Shown piece after piece: positions 11,140-23,918 of a stretch of 64,000 nucleotides of DNA. A model generated the notes under the pieces. The model saw only the letters and a program-made list of their open reading frames with translations. It ran no database searches and was not told the origin of the DNA. Source of the stretch: Diplosphaera chodatii. Its lineage: Eukaryota; Chlorophyta; Trebouxiophyceae; Prasiolales; Stichococcaceae. Position numbers and translations under genes: made by a program. Numbering within the stretch: position 1 is the stretch's first letter; each line of letters starts with the position of its first letter. The DNA lies in NCBI GenBank assembly GCA_032358165.1, contig JAALGY010000023.1:3162001-3226000 (forward strand). The letters are read 5' to 3'.

Positions 11140-12259
11140 CTACTGCCCTTTGCCCTTGTAGTTTGGCCCCTGCTCCTTGTTTGTCTCCGCAAAGCCGCCG
11201 CCAGTGCCACTGCGCCGCCGCTCCTGTGGGTCAGTCCCTGAGCCGGTACCCGAGTCGTCCCTGCACAGGAAGGGCACAACCTGCATGATGGATTTGGAAG
11301 AGAGTGCGCTGACACCTACCGACATGCAGTGCTGCAAGTAAGAACACATCGCAAAAGGCAAGGCGCTGTGGCAGATGCACTGCAGCAGGGAAAACGGCCT
11401 GCAACAGAGCAAGGCGCACTAACACAGTTCGTTTTTCAATGCAAGTTACACCTCCTGACTGGAAGGTATGAGGCGCTCACGAGGTGCCGCTGGCCTGCGC
11501 CGTCTTGAGCTTGACATTGGCCTCGTTGTGTGCCTCAGCAGAGCGGTTGTCAGAGAACGTGCGCTGCGCCTGCTGGCCGGAGGCGCCTGCGGATGGCGGC
11601 CGCTTCTCCTGCTGCGCCTGCGTATGAATGATGTACGGTGCTGAGCGTGCATCCAATGAACATGCAGCACTGCAAAATCGTCAACAGGCTGCGCATAAGT
11701 GCACAGCGCGCAGCAGAACCATGATCAAGCTGTACTAGCTGCATGGGTTGTGGTTATGCATGAGTGTGAGCAGGTGTACAACCGGTACAACCCGGACCAT
11801 GTGCAAACAGAAGTAAAGGCGACTGAGCAGCGAAGGAAAGGGAAGTGGATGCAGAAAGGACGACCCACCTGGCCGCTGCCGACCTCGGGGGAGCGGGAGC
11901 TGCGGGGGCGGTGCTCGCGGCCGAAGAAGTACCACGCCGCGCCGCCGCCGATCAGGATGGGGAACAGCACGCCGGTCACCTGCATGTTTGGGGTGCGTGG
12001 TCGTCACCAGGCGTATCGGTGTGCCCATGCACAGGAACATGTTGCGCGTCCGAGTGTCCTCATGCTTCACAAGCCCACCAATGTTACCTCTGCATTATCA
12101 GGAGTGTGCGGCACTCCCAATGTACGGACTGGCTGCAGAAGTGATGGGTGCACAGATCTCCAGTACGTGGCAGCAATGTTCACTGCCGGCCTGCACCTGG
12201 CTTGAAGATGACGGTGCGCCCTCACCATGCGCCCTGGCGGTGCCCGCTGGGTTCGCCAT
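11140..12259 (-). CDS. unknown single-pass membrane protein (143 aa)
   Basis: Four minus-strand exons (12259-12197, 11979-11869, 11617-11481, 11260-11140) join in frame to encode 143 residues starting MANPAGTARAHG. After about 21 residues there is one membrane span ('VTGVLFPILIGGGAAWYFF') followed by 'GREHRPR', so by the positive-inside rule the C-terminal tail would be cytosolic or stromal. The remaining 85 residues are hydrophilic and rich in Gln, Ser, Gly and charged residues ('SDNRSAEAHNEANVKLKTA', 'FAETNKEQGPNYKGKGQ'). No catalytic motif or known family is recognised. An in-frame TGA (11479-11477) would end a shorter form if the intron after 11481 were retained. Confidence 0.62.
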
Positions 12260-13076
12260 CTCCGCGGCTGCAAAACAACATGCTCCAGTGAACTGAGTCT
12301 CCTTGACAACACACGGTTTCAGACGCAGATCAGGAAGATCTGCTGCAACCTGTACAACTGGGTGCGACAGCCTTGATCAGCAGGCAGCACGACGTGCAGA
12401 GCCCTGTTACAATGAGATGCTTCCGACACATGCAAGCGGGCTGGTACGAAACAGCCATCAACACTGTTCACGCTGCGCTGCCTCACTTCTCTCGGCAAAT
12501 CCCCTGCATTGGGCTGAAGCTGGGCTGACGCGTGCGTTTGCCAGGCCCCGCGAGACAGCGTGCCTCAGAGCGCCGCTCATCTTGATGTCCTGACACGTTT
12601 GTCAGTTAGCTGTCAATCTGATCACGCAGTGTTGTTGTGCTTGCAGATACTGATGCACTGCTGCACTCGCCTTCTCAGCAGCACCGTCCCATGAAACGGC
12701 TCAGAGCAGTCGCAGAAACACTAAATCCCCCGACACCGGGCTCAATAGCCATGCGCTTCTGGGAGTTCTGGCAGTTCTCAGCTTGGCACTTGTGAGCAAA
12801 GGTCGCAAATCCTTGCTCAACATAGGCATTGCCTCGTGCCAAGGTAGGTTGCAACCTAACAGTCTAACATCCGCAGATCCCTCCTCTGTTCGAGGCCTCC
12901 TTGAGTCATACCGGCAGTGCTGTATGTCAGCAACGCTTGCCAGACGCTTGTTGATGTGCGCCAATTGCATAAGCGGGCTCTGCCGTTAGGTTTGGAGACA
13001 GACTGTCGGCAGGGCGTTTAGCCCTTGGAGCCCTGTGACTGGCTAGAGCTCAACTTTGAGAGAGAGTCTTAGCCTC
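12260..13076. promoter_or_regulatory. divergent upstream region
   Basis: 817 bases between the start codons of the 143-aa membrane protein (-) and the RanBPM-like gene (+). ORFs here show no family resemblance. It presumably holds both promoters and 5' UTRs; no specific element is identified. Confidence 0.4.
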
Positions 13077-16000
13077 ATGGCGGCAGAGGAGGTGGCTGAG
13101 GAGCTGCCAAGGGAGCTCAATCCCTCCAACGCCGGACCCTTCCTGATTGTGGAGAAGAACAAGCTTGCTGTCAAATACACAGGTCGGCGCATGGCTTACT
13201 CCTTACAGGATACAATTGCAGCATCTGGCGTATGTGTGCAGTCTGTGTAACATCAACGTGTGCTCACTCCACGCATCCTCGCAGCTTGCCGGTGCTGTAT
13301 TGTAGCATGACCCTACATCCGGCAGACAGAGCAACAGCATGTGTGTGCTCGCTACTGTGTAGGCAGCGGATCGCACAACGATGACGTGGGCAGCATACAG
13401 GCCAACTGCGCAGTGCCACGGCGGCGGCGGCTGTACTACTACGAGATCACAATCAAGGACGCGGGTGACCGCGGGTGCATCGCCATTGGCTTCGCGCCGC
13501 CAGACTACAAAGCAGGGCGCCAGCCCGGGTGACTTCCCGATGTGCATGCTCCAGTTGCACTCGTTCAACACAGTGTCGAGGTCATCTTCTCAATCATCCT
13601 GTCGTCGCAGCTGCCTTGGCTGTGCGGTACCCAAACTGGGGTTGGGCTGCCAACATATGAATCACTCATGCAAGCAAACCCTTAAGAGGTTACCTTGAAG
13701 CCAGCAAAATGGTGTCAGATTGAGGGGAGGCGAGTGGCTGGGCCAGTCATATTGCTCCTGTGCAGTACATAGGGTAGGGCAACAGACAAATATGGAGTAT
13801 CAGCAGAGGGAGGCGGGAAGTATGGGGACCATGGCGTGCACTTTATGTCCGACGGCAAGGGTATCGGTCAGCACCAAGTGACAACCTGGTTTCCGTCAGG
13901 TGGAAGCCCGGCAGCTACGGCTATCACGGCGACGACGGTCGCAAGTATGGTTCCACGGGCACCGGCGAGGAGTATGGCCCGCACTTTGGCACGGGCGACA
14001 CCGTGGGCGCGGGGCTGCACCTCGAGACGCAGGAGCTGTTCTTCACGTGAGTTCTAGGGCTATGCAGTGGTGCACCATGGTAATAAAGACCCGTGTCTAC
14101 TGATGTGTGTCATTGCACTGCTTGCTGCTTTGGCGTGCCGCAACGGGCAACTATGAGAGGACCAGCATAACACTTTGTAAACCTGCTCTTTGCTTCGGTG
14201 TGCTGGAGGGCACCGCCTGCGCTCCTCACAGTTGTTGAGTGTATCATGACTGTGTGCACTGTACTTAGCGAGTGCACCCCTTTGGCCTGCAGGAAGAATG
14301 GCGAGCACCTGGGCTCGGCGTTCCGGCATGTCGTGGCCACAGCGTTGGTGCCCACCATCGGCCTGCACAGGTGAAAATATACCGCACAGACCACACGGGT
14401 GTTGCAGAGGTCGTCCTGCATTTGCCAAATGAGCTCACATCGGATGCCACACTCCACGTCTCTTCCAGTGGGATGTTGCATCCTGCGGAGCTGGAGTGCT
14501 GCTGGATCAAGATGTCATGTCACTGCTGCAGCCGGAACGAGGAGGTGGAGGTCAACTTCGGCTCCAAGCCCTTCAAGTTCGACGTGGACGGCCAGCTGCA
14601 GCAGGAGCGCGACCGGCAAGCAGCCGCCATTGCCTCGTAAGCTCATACGAGCGTCCTTGAGACATCACTCTGGACAAAGCTGTGCACTTCGTGGGTGGAC
14701 ATTGCCACAGCCGAGCAGCTGCAGGCGCTCCTTGTGTTGTTGACCAGCACAACAGCCACCTTGGAAACCCTGTTTTGTGCAGGCTGCATGTGCCGGCTGG
14801 CGTCACCCACCAGCTGGTGCGCCAGTACCTGCTGCACTTCGGCTACGCCGACACCCTGCGCGCCTTTGACGCCGCCGCCGGCGTGCTGCCCAGCGACGAG
14901 GCGGCGCCCGCAGACAGGTGGGTTTGCCGCATGGTGTCTTGGTGTCTGCTGCTGGATGGTGCCCTACCCATCTCAAGCCTGCCTGTTTGGTGCGGACAGG
15001 CTAATGATGCAGTGCTGCGGACAGACTAGCGATGCAGTGCATCGGTGTGCAGCCTTCTGCGCATGTCACAAACCCGCACTGTAGTCTGACACCCAGCTGT
15101 GCATCTCTTCACAGCCCGGAGTGCCCGGAGCTCACACTCCGGCACGCCACACGAAAGGCCATCGATGCCGGCGATGTATGGGAGGCAGAGCGTCTCATAC
15201 AGGTCAGCCAAGGGGTTTGGCAGGTGCTTTAGCATTCTGGCTGAACACGGTTGTGATGAGAGTGGACATCAGCTGGCAGCCCTGCCTGGGCATGTTTGAT
15301 GTGCCCCATTCCGGCTGCAGGACTCGCAGTATGAGCACCTGCTGCAGCACCCAGCCGGCGCTGATCCAGAGGCAGAGGCCAGCGAGACTGGCGGCGCCGC
15401 CCCGCCCGAGCCAGCGTCAGCAAAGGGTGCCGCCGCTCCAGGGCAGGCGGCCGGCCGTGCGGCAGCAGGGGGCAGCGGCGGCGGCGGCTCGGCGGCGGAC
15501 GCGGCTGCAGACGTGCACCTGCACCTCAGCTGCCAGAAGTTTGTGGAGCTCGTTCGAGAATCGCGCATTGATGAGGCAGTAACGTTTGGGCGGAAGGTGG
15601 GGCTCCCCCTGGAGATGTGTGCACCTGTGCAGCACTGGTAACCTGCATGACTGAACGTGCAAGCCTGGGCAGCAATGATCAGATCGGAGGTACCAGACTG
15701 CACATGGCTCTGCAGTGTTATAACATCTGCCGGTCGGCATGTTGACTGCGCTGCAGGTGCTGTCGCCACTCATGAGGGTGTCACCAGCCTATGGCGAGGT
15801 AGTGATGGGCGTGTTTGCACTCATTGCCTACCAGGTACACTTCTAGCAGCATCGTGTCACGGACAATGCTGGTATTTGACACAGGCAAACCCTGAACGGC
15901 TGCACAAGTGGTCACAGCATGCCTACTGGTCGTTCCATCGTTCCATGTTGTGGTCCCCAGTGAGACATCTGAATCCTGCCCACAGGACCCAGGATCGACA

Positions 16001-17280
16001 TCACTCGCAGACCTGCTCTCGCTGTCAGCGCGCGAGGCGACAGCCGACGTGCTCAATGCTGCAGTGCTGGCCGCCGCCACACCGCCCACCACCACGGCAA
16101 ACGGTGCGCGCACCAGCAGGCTGCGACTGTGCTTGCTTGACCTCACCCTGTGGAGCTCTCAGAAGCATGGCACAGGAAACTGTGCACTGCAACTGTACCG
16201 CAGCACATTGCACGCCACCCTGGCGAACATATGCCTACGCTGCCAGGCACACGAAGGATTTGCCCCTTGCCCCTGAGTCCTGGACCCCGGCATGCAGAAT
16301 CTGTGGCCATGGACTCCCCGGAGGCGGCGCGACCGCCGGCAGCCGCCCGCGGCCGGGGCCGCCGGGGGGGCCCGCCCCCGCCGCCCCCCGCAGCCGCCGG
16401 CATCGCCAACGGCAGCGCCATGTTCACCGGCGGCGGCGGCGGCCGCGGCGGGCGGAGGGCCTCCACTGGCGTCCGCCAGCCTGGCCGTGGCGCCGGCGGC
16501 GCAGCCTCCGGCAGCCTGGCAGGCGTTGTGCTGCAGTCGGCGCAGGCGCTGGTGCGCCGTCGGGTCTGCTGGCCTCGGAGATGTGTCGTGCGGTGTGCAT
16601 GTTGTGCCGGGATCCATCAGGGAGCTGCCAGCTCAGGGCCGCCGCCACCTGCCGGCTGTGCGCTGCTGCTGCTGGCCAGTTGTGCGGCGATGACGCCAGA
16701 CAGCAGCTGAGCACTGAGGTCCAGCATGAGGATATGACACGACATGAGGAGATGTAGATGGCCATGCTGCATGAATGTCTCGCCAGGTGGGCATGGGGCT
16801 GGAGGATGCCATGGGATCAGACTTGGCGGATGAGATGGGGGCTGCCATCATGGCCATGGACCCGCCTGACGACCTGCAGCAGCAGCAGCAGGGCAGCGCG
16901 GAGGCAGCGGGCGAGGCAGCTGGAAGCGGCGGCAGCACCACCGGCCCTGCACTGCCGCAGCGGCAGCGGCCTCAGCTGGAGCCGCGGCCCCAACGGCCCA
17001 CAGCCACCCTGCAGCGGCTTCTGGCGCAGCTTGTTGTGGTGCGCACTTCTGCATGTTGTTGTTCACTCTATCTGATTGCTCCTATGACCATGTGAGCAGA
17101 GCATGTACGCCGTGTGCTTGACAACATGCACTGCAAGGCGTAAACACTGACACGCAAATGGGTCATTGACTATGGCAGGTGCGGCAGCAGATGCACGAGG
17201 CGAATGGTGGGCAGGGCGAGGTGTTTCACCTGTCGGAACACATGGCGCTGCCGGAGCAGCTTAAGCCCAAAACAGCTTGA
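13077..17280 (+). CDS. RanBPM/RANBP9-like protein (Gid1/Vid30 homologue): SPRY, LisH, CTLH
   Basis: Thirteen exons join in frame to encode 634 residues: 13077-13182, 13363-13528, 13900-14046, 14293-14370, 14532-14636, 14783-14917, 15115-15202, 15321-15596, 15757-15834, 15986-16103, 16298-16551, 16787-17038 and 17179-17280. The order is that of RanBPM: a SPRY/B30.2 domain ('YYYEITIKDAGDRGCIAIGF', 'YGYHGDDGRKYGSTG', 'TKNGEHLGSAF'), LisH ('HQLVRQYLLHFGYADTLRAF'), CTLH ('TLRHATRKAIDAGDVWEAE') and CRA segments. These are substrate-receptor/scaffold subunits of the GID/CTLH ubiquitin ligase. The CRA region is interrupted by Ala/Gly/Pro-rich inserts (exons 8 and 11), common in algal proteins. A 25-bp tandem repeat lies in the intron after exon 6. 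Confidence 0.88.
14991..15040. repeat. 25-bp tandem repeat, two copies
   Basis: Units 14991-15015 and 15016-15040 differ at a few positions. Both lie in an intron of the RanBPM-like gene. Confidence 0.85.
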
Positions 17281-18504
17281 GCAGCAGCAATGGCACAGCG
17301 GGATCACCCGGATAAATAACCAACAGGCCACGCTGCAGTTGCAACTGTCCCAATCCGTCGCAGTCCCTCAGTCGGCAGTCTGGTGACAAAAGTTGACAAG
17401 GGCCCATTGATTGGAAGATATGGTCGGCTGGGCAAACATGGCGCGCCAAATGAGGAAGATACTTTGGGAAATCTCGTGGGTAGTGGAAGCGGCCGGCAGC
17501 GGGGTTGTACAGCAGCGAGCAGACTGCCTTTGCACCCGACAAAGCGATTAAGGTATCTGACACATCTCGCTCTAGTTCCGCGCCTGTACTTACCCTGGCG
17601 CAGTAGCTTGGCAGCAACAACTTTCCAAGGGCATCCCAAGCTCAGCAGGGCAAACACTGGCGCTCAGCATGTTGTGCTACAGCTGCGCGTACCAACGCTG
17701 CAGCTGATCGAGTCTGGGCCTGCTTCACTCCGGTGCGCAACCTCTCATCAGGGCGGCCATCGCGCCACAGTTGCTGCCCGTTGGGAACTGCCCAGTCAGC
17801 TCGCATGCAAAGCTAGGGCTGCGCGCGGGAGGACGCACCCGCGCTTGCCGCAGCCCGCACCGACGTGATGAATAGCCTGCGCATGGTCCTGACGCACGTT
17901 TGCAAGGCGGCAGCTGTTCTGCTGGCCGCTTGAGGGACAACCAGCTAGGGGGCACCCTCCACAGCGCTTTTTGTAACAGCTGATGGAGCCACGGCGTGTC
18001 CTGCCAGTCAGTTGCTGCCTGACCATGTCGCGTATGTCATGAGCTGCCGCTGATGCGGCAGACACGCTGATCGGCGCATCAGGCTACTGCTCAACCACCG
18101 ACGCCTTGACACACTGCCTTGCCGCGCTTCTGCGTCCGTCGTGCGTTTTTGTCGGCGCGCCAGCAGTCAGTGGAGTATGGTTTGCTCGCATTTGTCCACT
18201 AGCAGTGTAGCAGGCGCCGCGTTGCGCTCAGGCACTCGCCTTGCCGCCGGTCCTGGTGGCCCCTGCATCTGGGCTGCATGAGACGCTTTGGCAGTCGGCA
18301 GCTCGGCTCCGCAATGACATGACACCACATAGCTTCACGCAGCTGACCAAGTAGTAAGTTCTATCGGCCCGAGTCGATGTTAAGCTTGATTAAGGTCGGT
18401 TGTTGGACTGTCTGCCTGCCCTCAGAAGCCACTCCCTGCATACCACAGGCAGCAGTGCGTCCTCTGGCACTGGCCAAGCGCACAGATGGCCTCGTAGCCT
18501 GGGC
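17281..18504. other. intergenic region with no recognised gene
   Basis: 1.2 kb between the RanBPM-like gene and the next gene on the same strand. ORFs of 161 residues (+, 17383-17868) and about 119 residues (-) have no domain, start context or splice pattern I can support. The right part presumably carries the promoter of the gene at 18505. Confidence 0.45.
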
Positions 18505-20858
18505 ATGGCGGTGGACCCGGAGGCGATGCAGCCGGGAGATGCGCTGCGGCGGAGCGGTTGCGGCGGCGGCGGGGCAGAGATGCAGCTGGGCGGTCAACTG
18601 CGAGGGCACCAGCAGCAGCAGCAGCAGCAGCAGCCGCAGCAGACAGGGTGGAAGGCGGAGCTCCGGGGCATCCACATGCCGCACGCGCTGCGGCTGCAGG
18701 CGGTCTGCGGCGCCGTCAGCTGCGTCGATGAGTCGCCCACTGCGGCGGCCTCGCCCGGCGTCAGCCTCCCGAGGAATGGTAAGGACGGTGCGACGGAGCC
18801 TGGCACCAATGAGGCGACGTCGCCGCACCGCAAGCCCGGCTGGTTCCGCCAGCCTGGCACCTTCAGCCGCTCGCTCAGCCGGCAGCCCAGCCGGTCTGGG
18901 ACAGACCCCAACGATGTCATCCGGCTGGATGCCACGTCCGGCGAGTCGCCGACGCCCTCGCCGGGCTGCGTGCCGTGCGTGAGGGGGTGGAACGGCAACG
19001 ACACCAGGGGCTCATCGGTGCCGTTCATGACGGCGGCGCAGGCCGCCGGCACTGCGAACGGGCCTGGCGACGGCAGGCCGGCACCGGCTGCTGCGGACCC
19101 AGCTCAGCCCCCGGCCGCTGGCGGTGCACGAGATGACGGCGGTGCAGCGCCCGCCACAGATGCGCTGCCGGTGCAGCAGGGCGCAAGTGCAGTTGCTGCG
19201 TCGCCGCCGCAGCAGGCTGCGCCGGAGTTCGACCCCAACGACCTGGCCGCAATGAACGCGCGCCTGGCTGCCGGACTCGCGTCCCTGCCGCCGCCGCCGC
19301 ACTCTGGCAGCCCCAGCCACAGCGGCGGCGGCGGCGGCGGGGATGGCGGATCCAGCCAGCACGACAGCGGCAGCAGCGGCGGCGTGGCTGCGTGCAGGAA
19401 GCGGCGCCGGGCACCGGAAGCACGACACGACAACTGCCGCCTGCGGGGCGGCGACGGCGGCGGCATAATAGCAGGTTTCCATGCTGCCGACGAGCCAGGC
19501 GAGGACGGTGACGAGAGCGGCCCACCGCCAGCAGCGCGGCCTGTCAAGGTGCACTGTGGTCACTACCACCACGTTTTGGCCGTTGCGGCAGGTACCAGCC
19601 CTCTCGCCTTGTGGCTGGCGTGTGGCTGAGGGCTGCAGGGAGTGAGGAAGCTGTGTGTCACTCGTGCAGGTACAGCGCATTGCGGTGGGCATGTCCACGA
19701 CGGACCTGCCGGCCGTCATGGCTGCGGCCCGGGATGCGGACGAAGGCACCTCCTTGCGTCACTTCCCTGTGGTGAGGGACGCCCTACGCACTGCTAACAC
19801 GGGGGAATCTGCACATGCGCAGGCTGCACCTGTCGAATGACTGACTTGCCATCCGAATAGACTGTCCTGAAGCCCCGACAGAGGGCATTCTGTAGCTGCA
19901 GGACTCTGGCGAGCAGCACGGGGTACTGGAGCCAGTGCTGCAGCTGCCGCCCGGGTGCACGCGCAGGCAGTTGCCTGAGGTCCAGGTGGGACCTGCTGTG
20001 CAGAGCGAGCTGCCAAACTAAGCGCATGTACATCTGCTGATCCTTACTCTGCATACAGCTGTGGAACACGCATGCGGACTGCATGCTTGTTTGTCCAGGC
20101 CCCCCTTGATCCTCCAGGCCCCTCATGTGCAGGTGTTCAACGGGTTCTGGGGTCTGGAGGACGCCCGCCGCAACCGCGACTGCCTGTTCGTGTTTGGCGA
20201 CAACGACGCGCAAAAGGGCCTCGCTGGGCAGGCGGTCATCCGCGGTGAACCGAACGCGGTTGGCCTGCCCACCAAGCGCTGCCCCAGCCACGTGGCACAT
20301 GCATACTACAGGTGCGCCAGTGTCTCAGGAACACTCCTGTCGGGGTGCACGAATCATATGAGAGGCTACTGCATGACGGCAACCCTTGTTGGAGGGGGAC
20401 ATCTGATGCCAGAGCACCATTCCATCCTGCACAGGGATGAGGAATTTGAGTCGAATGCCGCCAAGATCAGCGCCGGCGTGGTGCGAACCCTGCACACGCT
20501 GCTGGATGGCTACGTGCCAGACGCCGATGCCCACCCTGGAGTGCAGACCGCCCAGAACCAGTCTGCCAAACCCGCTGCCAGGCCAGTAGCTGCTGCCGGA
20601 GGTTGCGCTGCTGCCACCGCACCGCCTGCCGCCAGGCCCCAGGCGCCGCCATTGCCTCCCAGGGACACCCACCTGCCGCAGAAGCAGCAGGCGCAGCACC
20701 TGGCATACAAGGCATTGGTGGTGCCGTCGGATGGCTTTGGCACCGGCCGCGCCCGCCTGCACACTGACGCGCCCCGGACTTTCGCGTTCCTGAAGCAGCA
20801 GGTGTGCCAGCTGCTGGAGCTGCTGCAGCCGGGGTCCAGTGACGCACTAGACTGGTGA
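18505..20858 (+). CDS. disordered protein with a phage-type 'FGDN...RGEPNA' domain (582 aa)
   Basis: Four exons (18505-19548, 19670-19771, 20133-20311, 20435-20858) join in frame to encode 582 residues. The first 348 residues are low complexity (Gln, Ala, Pro, Gly runs), with a Ser/Arg patch ('FSRSLSRQPSRSG'). The C-terminal part is a recognisable domain: 'CLFVFGDNDAQKGLAGQAV', 'IRGEPNAVGLPTKRCPS', then after a Pro/Ala/Gln linker 'YKALVVPSDGFGTGRARL' and 'APRTFAFLKQQV'. These blocks match a small domain known mostly from phage and bacterial hypothetical proteins (called DUF7831 as I recall). Its biochemical role is unknown to me. The linker separating its two halves looks like an algal insertion. 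The frame extends upstream of 18505, so the start could be earlier. Confidence 0.72.
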
Positions 20859-21647
20859 CGGATGGGGTCGTACGGCAATAACCAACAGCAAGCACACGCG
20901 CTGTGCCGGGCAGCGGTGGTGCAACTGCAGCACACTGCGCAAAGTCACTCGGAGAGGAGCGCATGGCACAGTGAGAGATGGACACCTATGGTAGCTGCGC
21001 AGCATTGGCAGCCCACAAGGCTGTTGTGTGGGAGAACAGAGCAGCGGGTGTCATACAACGCATGGTGCAGCGCACCAGTAGGCTGCAAGCAGTGCTTGCA
21101 ATTAGGCGGCTGCCATCAAGAGCCAAGGGAGCGCATCAGGCAGAGCACAGCCGCAAGCATCTTGAATTCCATAGATTAGCCTGCAAGCCTGGCCGGCAGT
21201 GATCAGAACTCCTTCCGCAGATAGGTCAGTCGCGCTTCAAAGCAGCCTCTCAGGCATCGCTGCCAACGCATGGCAGCGGCGCAGGTGCTTTTGCTTGGGG
21301 TCAACATGCTTGCCATGTGTAGAGCTGGCAGCGAGCATGGCTCGCCTGCCCTGTACCATCAGGTTTTTGCACGTCATGAATTGGATTGCCCCACATCAGT
21401 CACAGCTTTTGCCAACCCATCCTGTCAAACCTTTCTCGACATGGTTCTATCAGTACCGTACGTTCAATCACATCGTTGTCATCACACAGAAGCACCGGGC
21501 TGACAACCCACGACAGTAGTTCATCGGCACCACAAGACGACATGCCAGACATCGACCATCTCTGCAGAAGCAAACGTGATGGTCCAGAGATGTTGCAATA
21601 CCCCTCGTTGGACTGAGACCTGCAGTCGCTGCTGCCAATCGTCACAG
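20859..21647. other. convergent 3' intergenic region
   Basis: Between the stops of the phage-type-domain gene (+) and UBC9 (-). ORFs of about 75-105 residues are present on both strands, without recognisable domains. Confidence 0.45.
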
Positions 21648-22966
21648 CTATGCGGGTGGCGGGTACCTGCCCGCCTGTTGCCTGACCTTCACATCATACT
21701 GCCGCCTGTAACACAAGGCACGGACACAGCCGTCAACTCACAGGGTTGTAGCGAGGTGCGGATGGTAGGAATCACCGTGTCAGACTGCCATGCAGGTACT
21801 GTCCATGCTTCTGTGCACCCACAACAGCAACACCGGGACGCACTTCGCTGCCCGCACCTCTGCTGCTGCAGCATCATGTATGCGTCAGACTGTGCCGGGC
21901 TCAGCGGGTTGGGCGTGTTGAGCAGGTCCTGCAGCATGCCACAGTATGATATAAGTGTCTGCACTGCGCAGTGCTCCTTGCGTATAGGATGCCTGCTCCA
22001 AATCTACACTGACTGATCACCTGTATGCCCATGAGGACCTGCGGAACTGTGATGGAAGGCCGCCAGCCCTCCTCCTGCAAGTTCCAGTTCCTAGTTGGTT
22101 TGCCTGCAAACTGTCGTTTGCCCTGTACTGTCGGACCTCCCAGACCAGCAGCACGTTGTGTCCTGATAAGCTGTGACACAGAGTGTCGCACACAGCCCTG
22201 CCACAAAGCCCTGGTCATCACACCCACCTCATTCAGGATCGACAGGCAGACCGTGCCGCTGGGGTAGACATTTGGGTGGAAGAACCCCGCGTCAAACTTG
22301 CACTGCACAGCAACACACAACCGGGTTGCTGTGGCGTTCTCAGCACTTGATTCAGGTCGACAGAACTGCCGGCTGTGGCAACCGCAGCAGCACACGCTGC
22401 CGTTAGTGACGTGCGCCACAGGGAGGGGCGTCAACCCTTACCTTGGGCGGCCTGGCTGGGTAGTCCTCGCTGAACTCCATTAAGAGCGGGTAGTACCCGC
22501 CCTCCCTGTAGTGCGAGCATGCCAGCAGATGGAGGGTGAGTAGCAGGTAGGCTGCACACATGACGCGTCAGTGGACTGACTGTTTGACCTTCCAGCTTGC
22601 TGCTGCAATGCACATGAAGAGCATCCTGCCATGTGCCGGTACAAGAAGAGGTTTGCGCAACTATGCAAGAAATCATCCTGCTCACCAGTCAGTGCCCTGC
22701 TTGCCCGGGATGAAGCACTTCCACTTCATGAGATCCATCGTGCTGCAGCAGAACGAAGCAGAACCTATCAATGCCAGTCTCGCAACACACCGCTGACGTC
22801 TGGCGTCCAAGTACGCCAAACGTCGACGTTACACTTCAGAGCATGATGGAACTGACCCGTTGGTCTGTGTTTCCGGGCGAGCGTGAAAGCCAAACGGCTT
22901 GTTTTTGCGCCAAGACTTGCGCTCCATGAGCAGGCGGTTCTTGGCCAGGCCGCCATTCTCCGCCAT
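21648..22966 (-). CDS. UBC9: SUMO-conjugating enzyme E2 (UBC9/SCE1)
   Basis: Seven minus-strand exons (22966-22857, 22742-22686, 22505-22442, 22302-22228, 22074-22021, 21928-21858, 21705-21648) join in frame to give 162 residues, the normal E2 length for this family. Clear UBC9 signatures are '[17 protein letters not shown]', '[17 protein letters not shown]', '[18 protein letters not shown]' with the active-site Cys after 'GTV', '[19 protein letters not shown]' and the C-terminal '[12 protein letters not shown]'. It accepts SUMO from the SAE1/2 E1 and transfers it to target lysines, in nucleus and cytosol. The N-terminus '[14 protein letters not shown]' is slightly different from the plant MSGGIARGRL type. 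Complete, with no missing residues seen. Confidence 0.96.
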
Positions 22967-23918
22967 TCAAGTAGCAGGCGGCTTGGCAGCGACAAAGCTG
23001 AAGAGCTGGTGCAGCTGCAGGAGCTGCACCAATGTGTTCACTGGCTCACTCGCCGCTGCCCCCAAGGGTACGGCCGTGCACCAGCGCACAGCAGGGGTTT
23101 TGAGCAAGTGGTCACACGTGTTGGCCTGAGCTCTGCAAGCCCAGCACCTAGGTGCTGAAGGAATGCCGATTGCTCGCACGACACAGCATCATAACACAAC
23201 GAGCTTGCTGGCCTCGTGCCCTCGGGATCCACAGCGACCTGTCTTTTAAACGCCCCGTGTTTTGTTGCAAGCCGCCCAGGCTGACCTATCTGCTTGGCAG
23301 CCGAGCACTCGTGATTAGTTTGCAGATGCAAAGTGTTTGTAAGTTTGACTTCTATCTGCGCTCACGCTGCAATGACTGATCAGCACTCCAAGCCCTGCAC
23401 CGATGCACGAAGTCTTGCAACCCAGCTGAAAGCTGATCTAGCCCAGTGTGAATGTTGCCAACGCCTCCTATGCTGCATTGATCAGCAAGCGTCGGCAGTC
23501 TGACGAAGCCTGCTTGTCGGTGTGAGCCAAGGTCCATGTGCCATCCCCACGCAAGCACTTGCCACAGCCCGACTTGATTGCAGCTGCCTTTCACAAAAGC
23601 GCCCGACACGTGCTTTCATAACCTCGGAGTCATCCCGCAGATCCTGGTCGACGTTTGCACGAAGGCACAGTGTCACTTTGCTATCTGCACATGGGTACGA
23701 AGCTTGGTCTAGCTTTGCAGCAGACTCATCCTGAGGCAGAAACCGTCTCAGAAGCATCAGGGTGCTGACAGCTGAGGCTGTGGCGGCAGCGACGATTGCA
23801 CAGCTGCCAGCGCTATGTCACTTGACCGCATGGCAGCGTTGCTCAGCTTGCGCAATTGACGCCCACTGCGGCAGGTAGCCGGTGAAGCAGTGCAGCCAGC
23901 AAACAACAGGCAGCCAAC
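22967..23918. promoter_or_regulatory. divergent upstream region
   Basis: 952 bases between the UBC9 start (-) and the Na+/H+ exchanger start (+). Short ORFs lack domains. Presumed promoters and 5' UTRs of both genes; no specific element identified. Confidence 0.4.

Noticed and set aside
15657..16757. 366-residue plus-strand ORF
   Set aside because: It runs across true RanBPM-like exons and introns in another frame; its composition (Arg/Pro/His-rich) is that of a GC-rich shadow frame.
17383..17868. 161-residue plus-strand ORF in the intergenic region
   Set aside because: No domain, no splice partner and composition typical of chance ORFs in GC-rich DNA.
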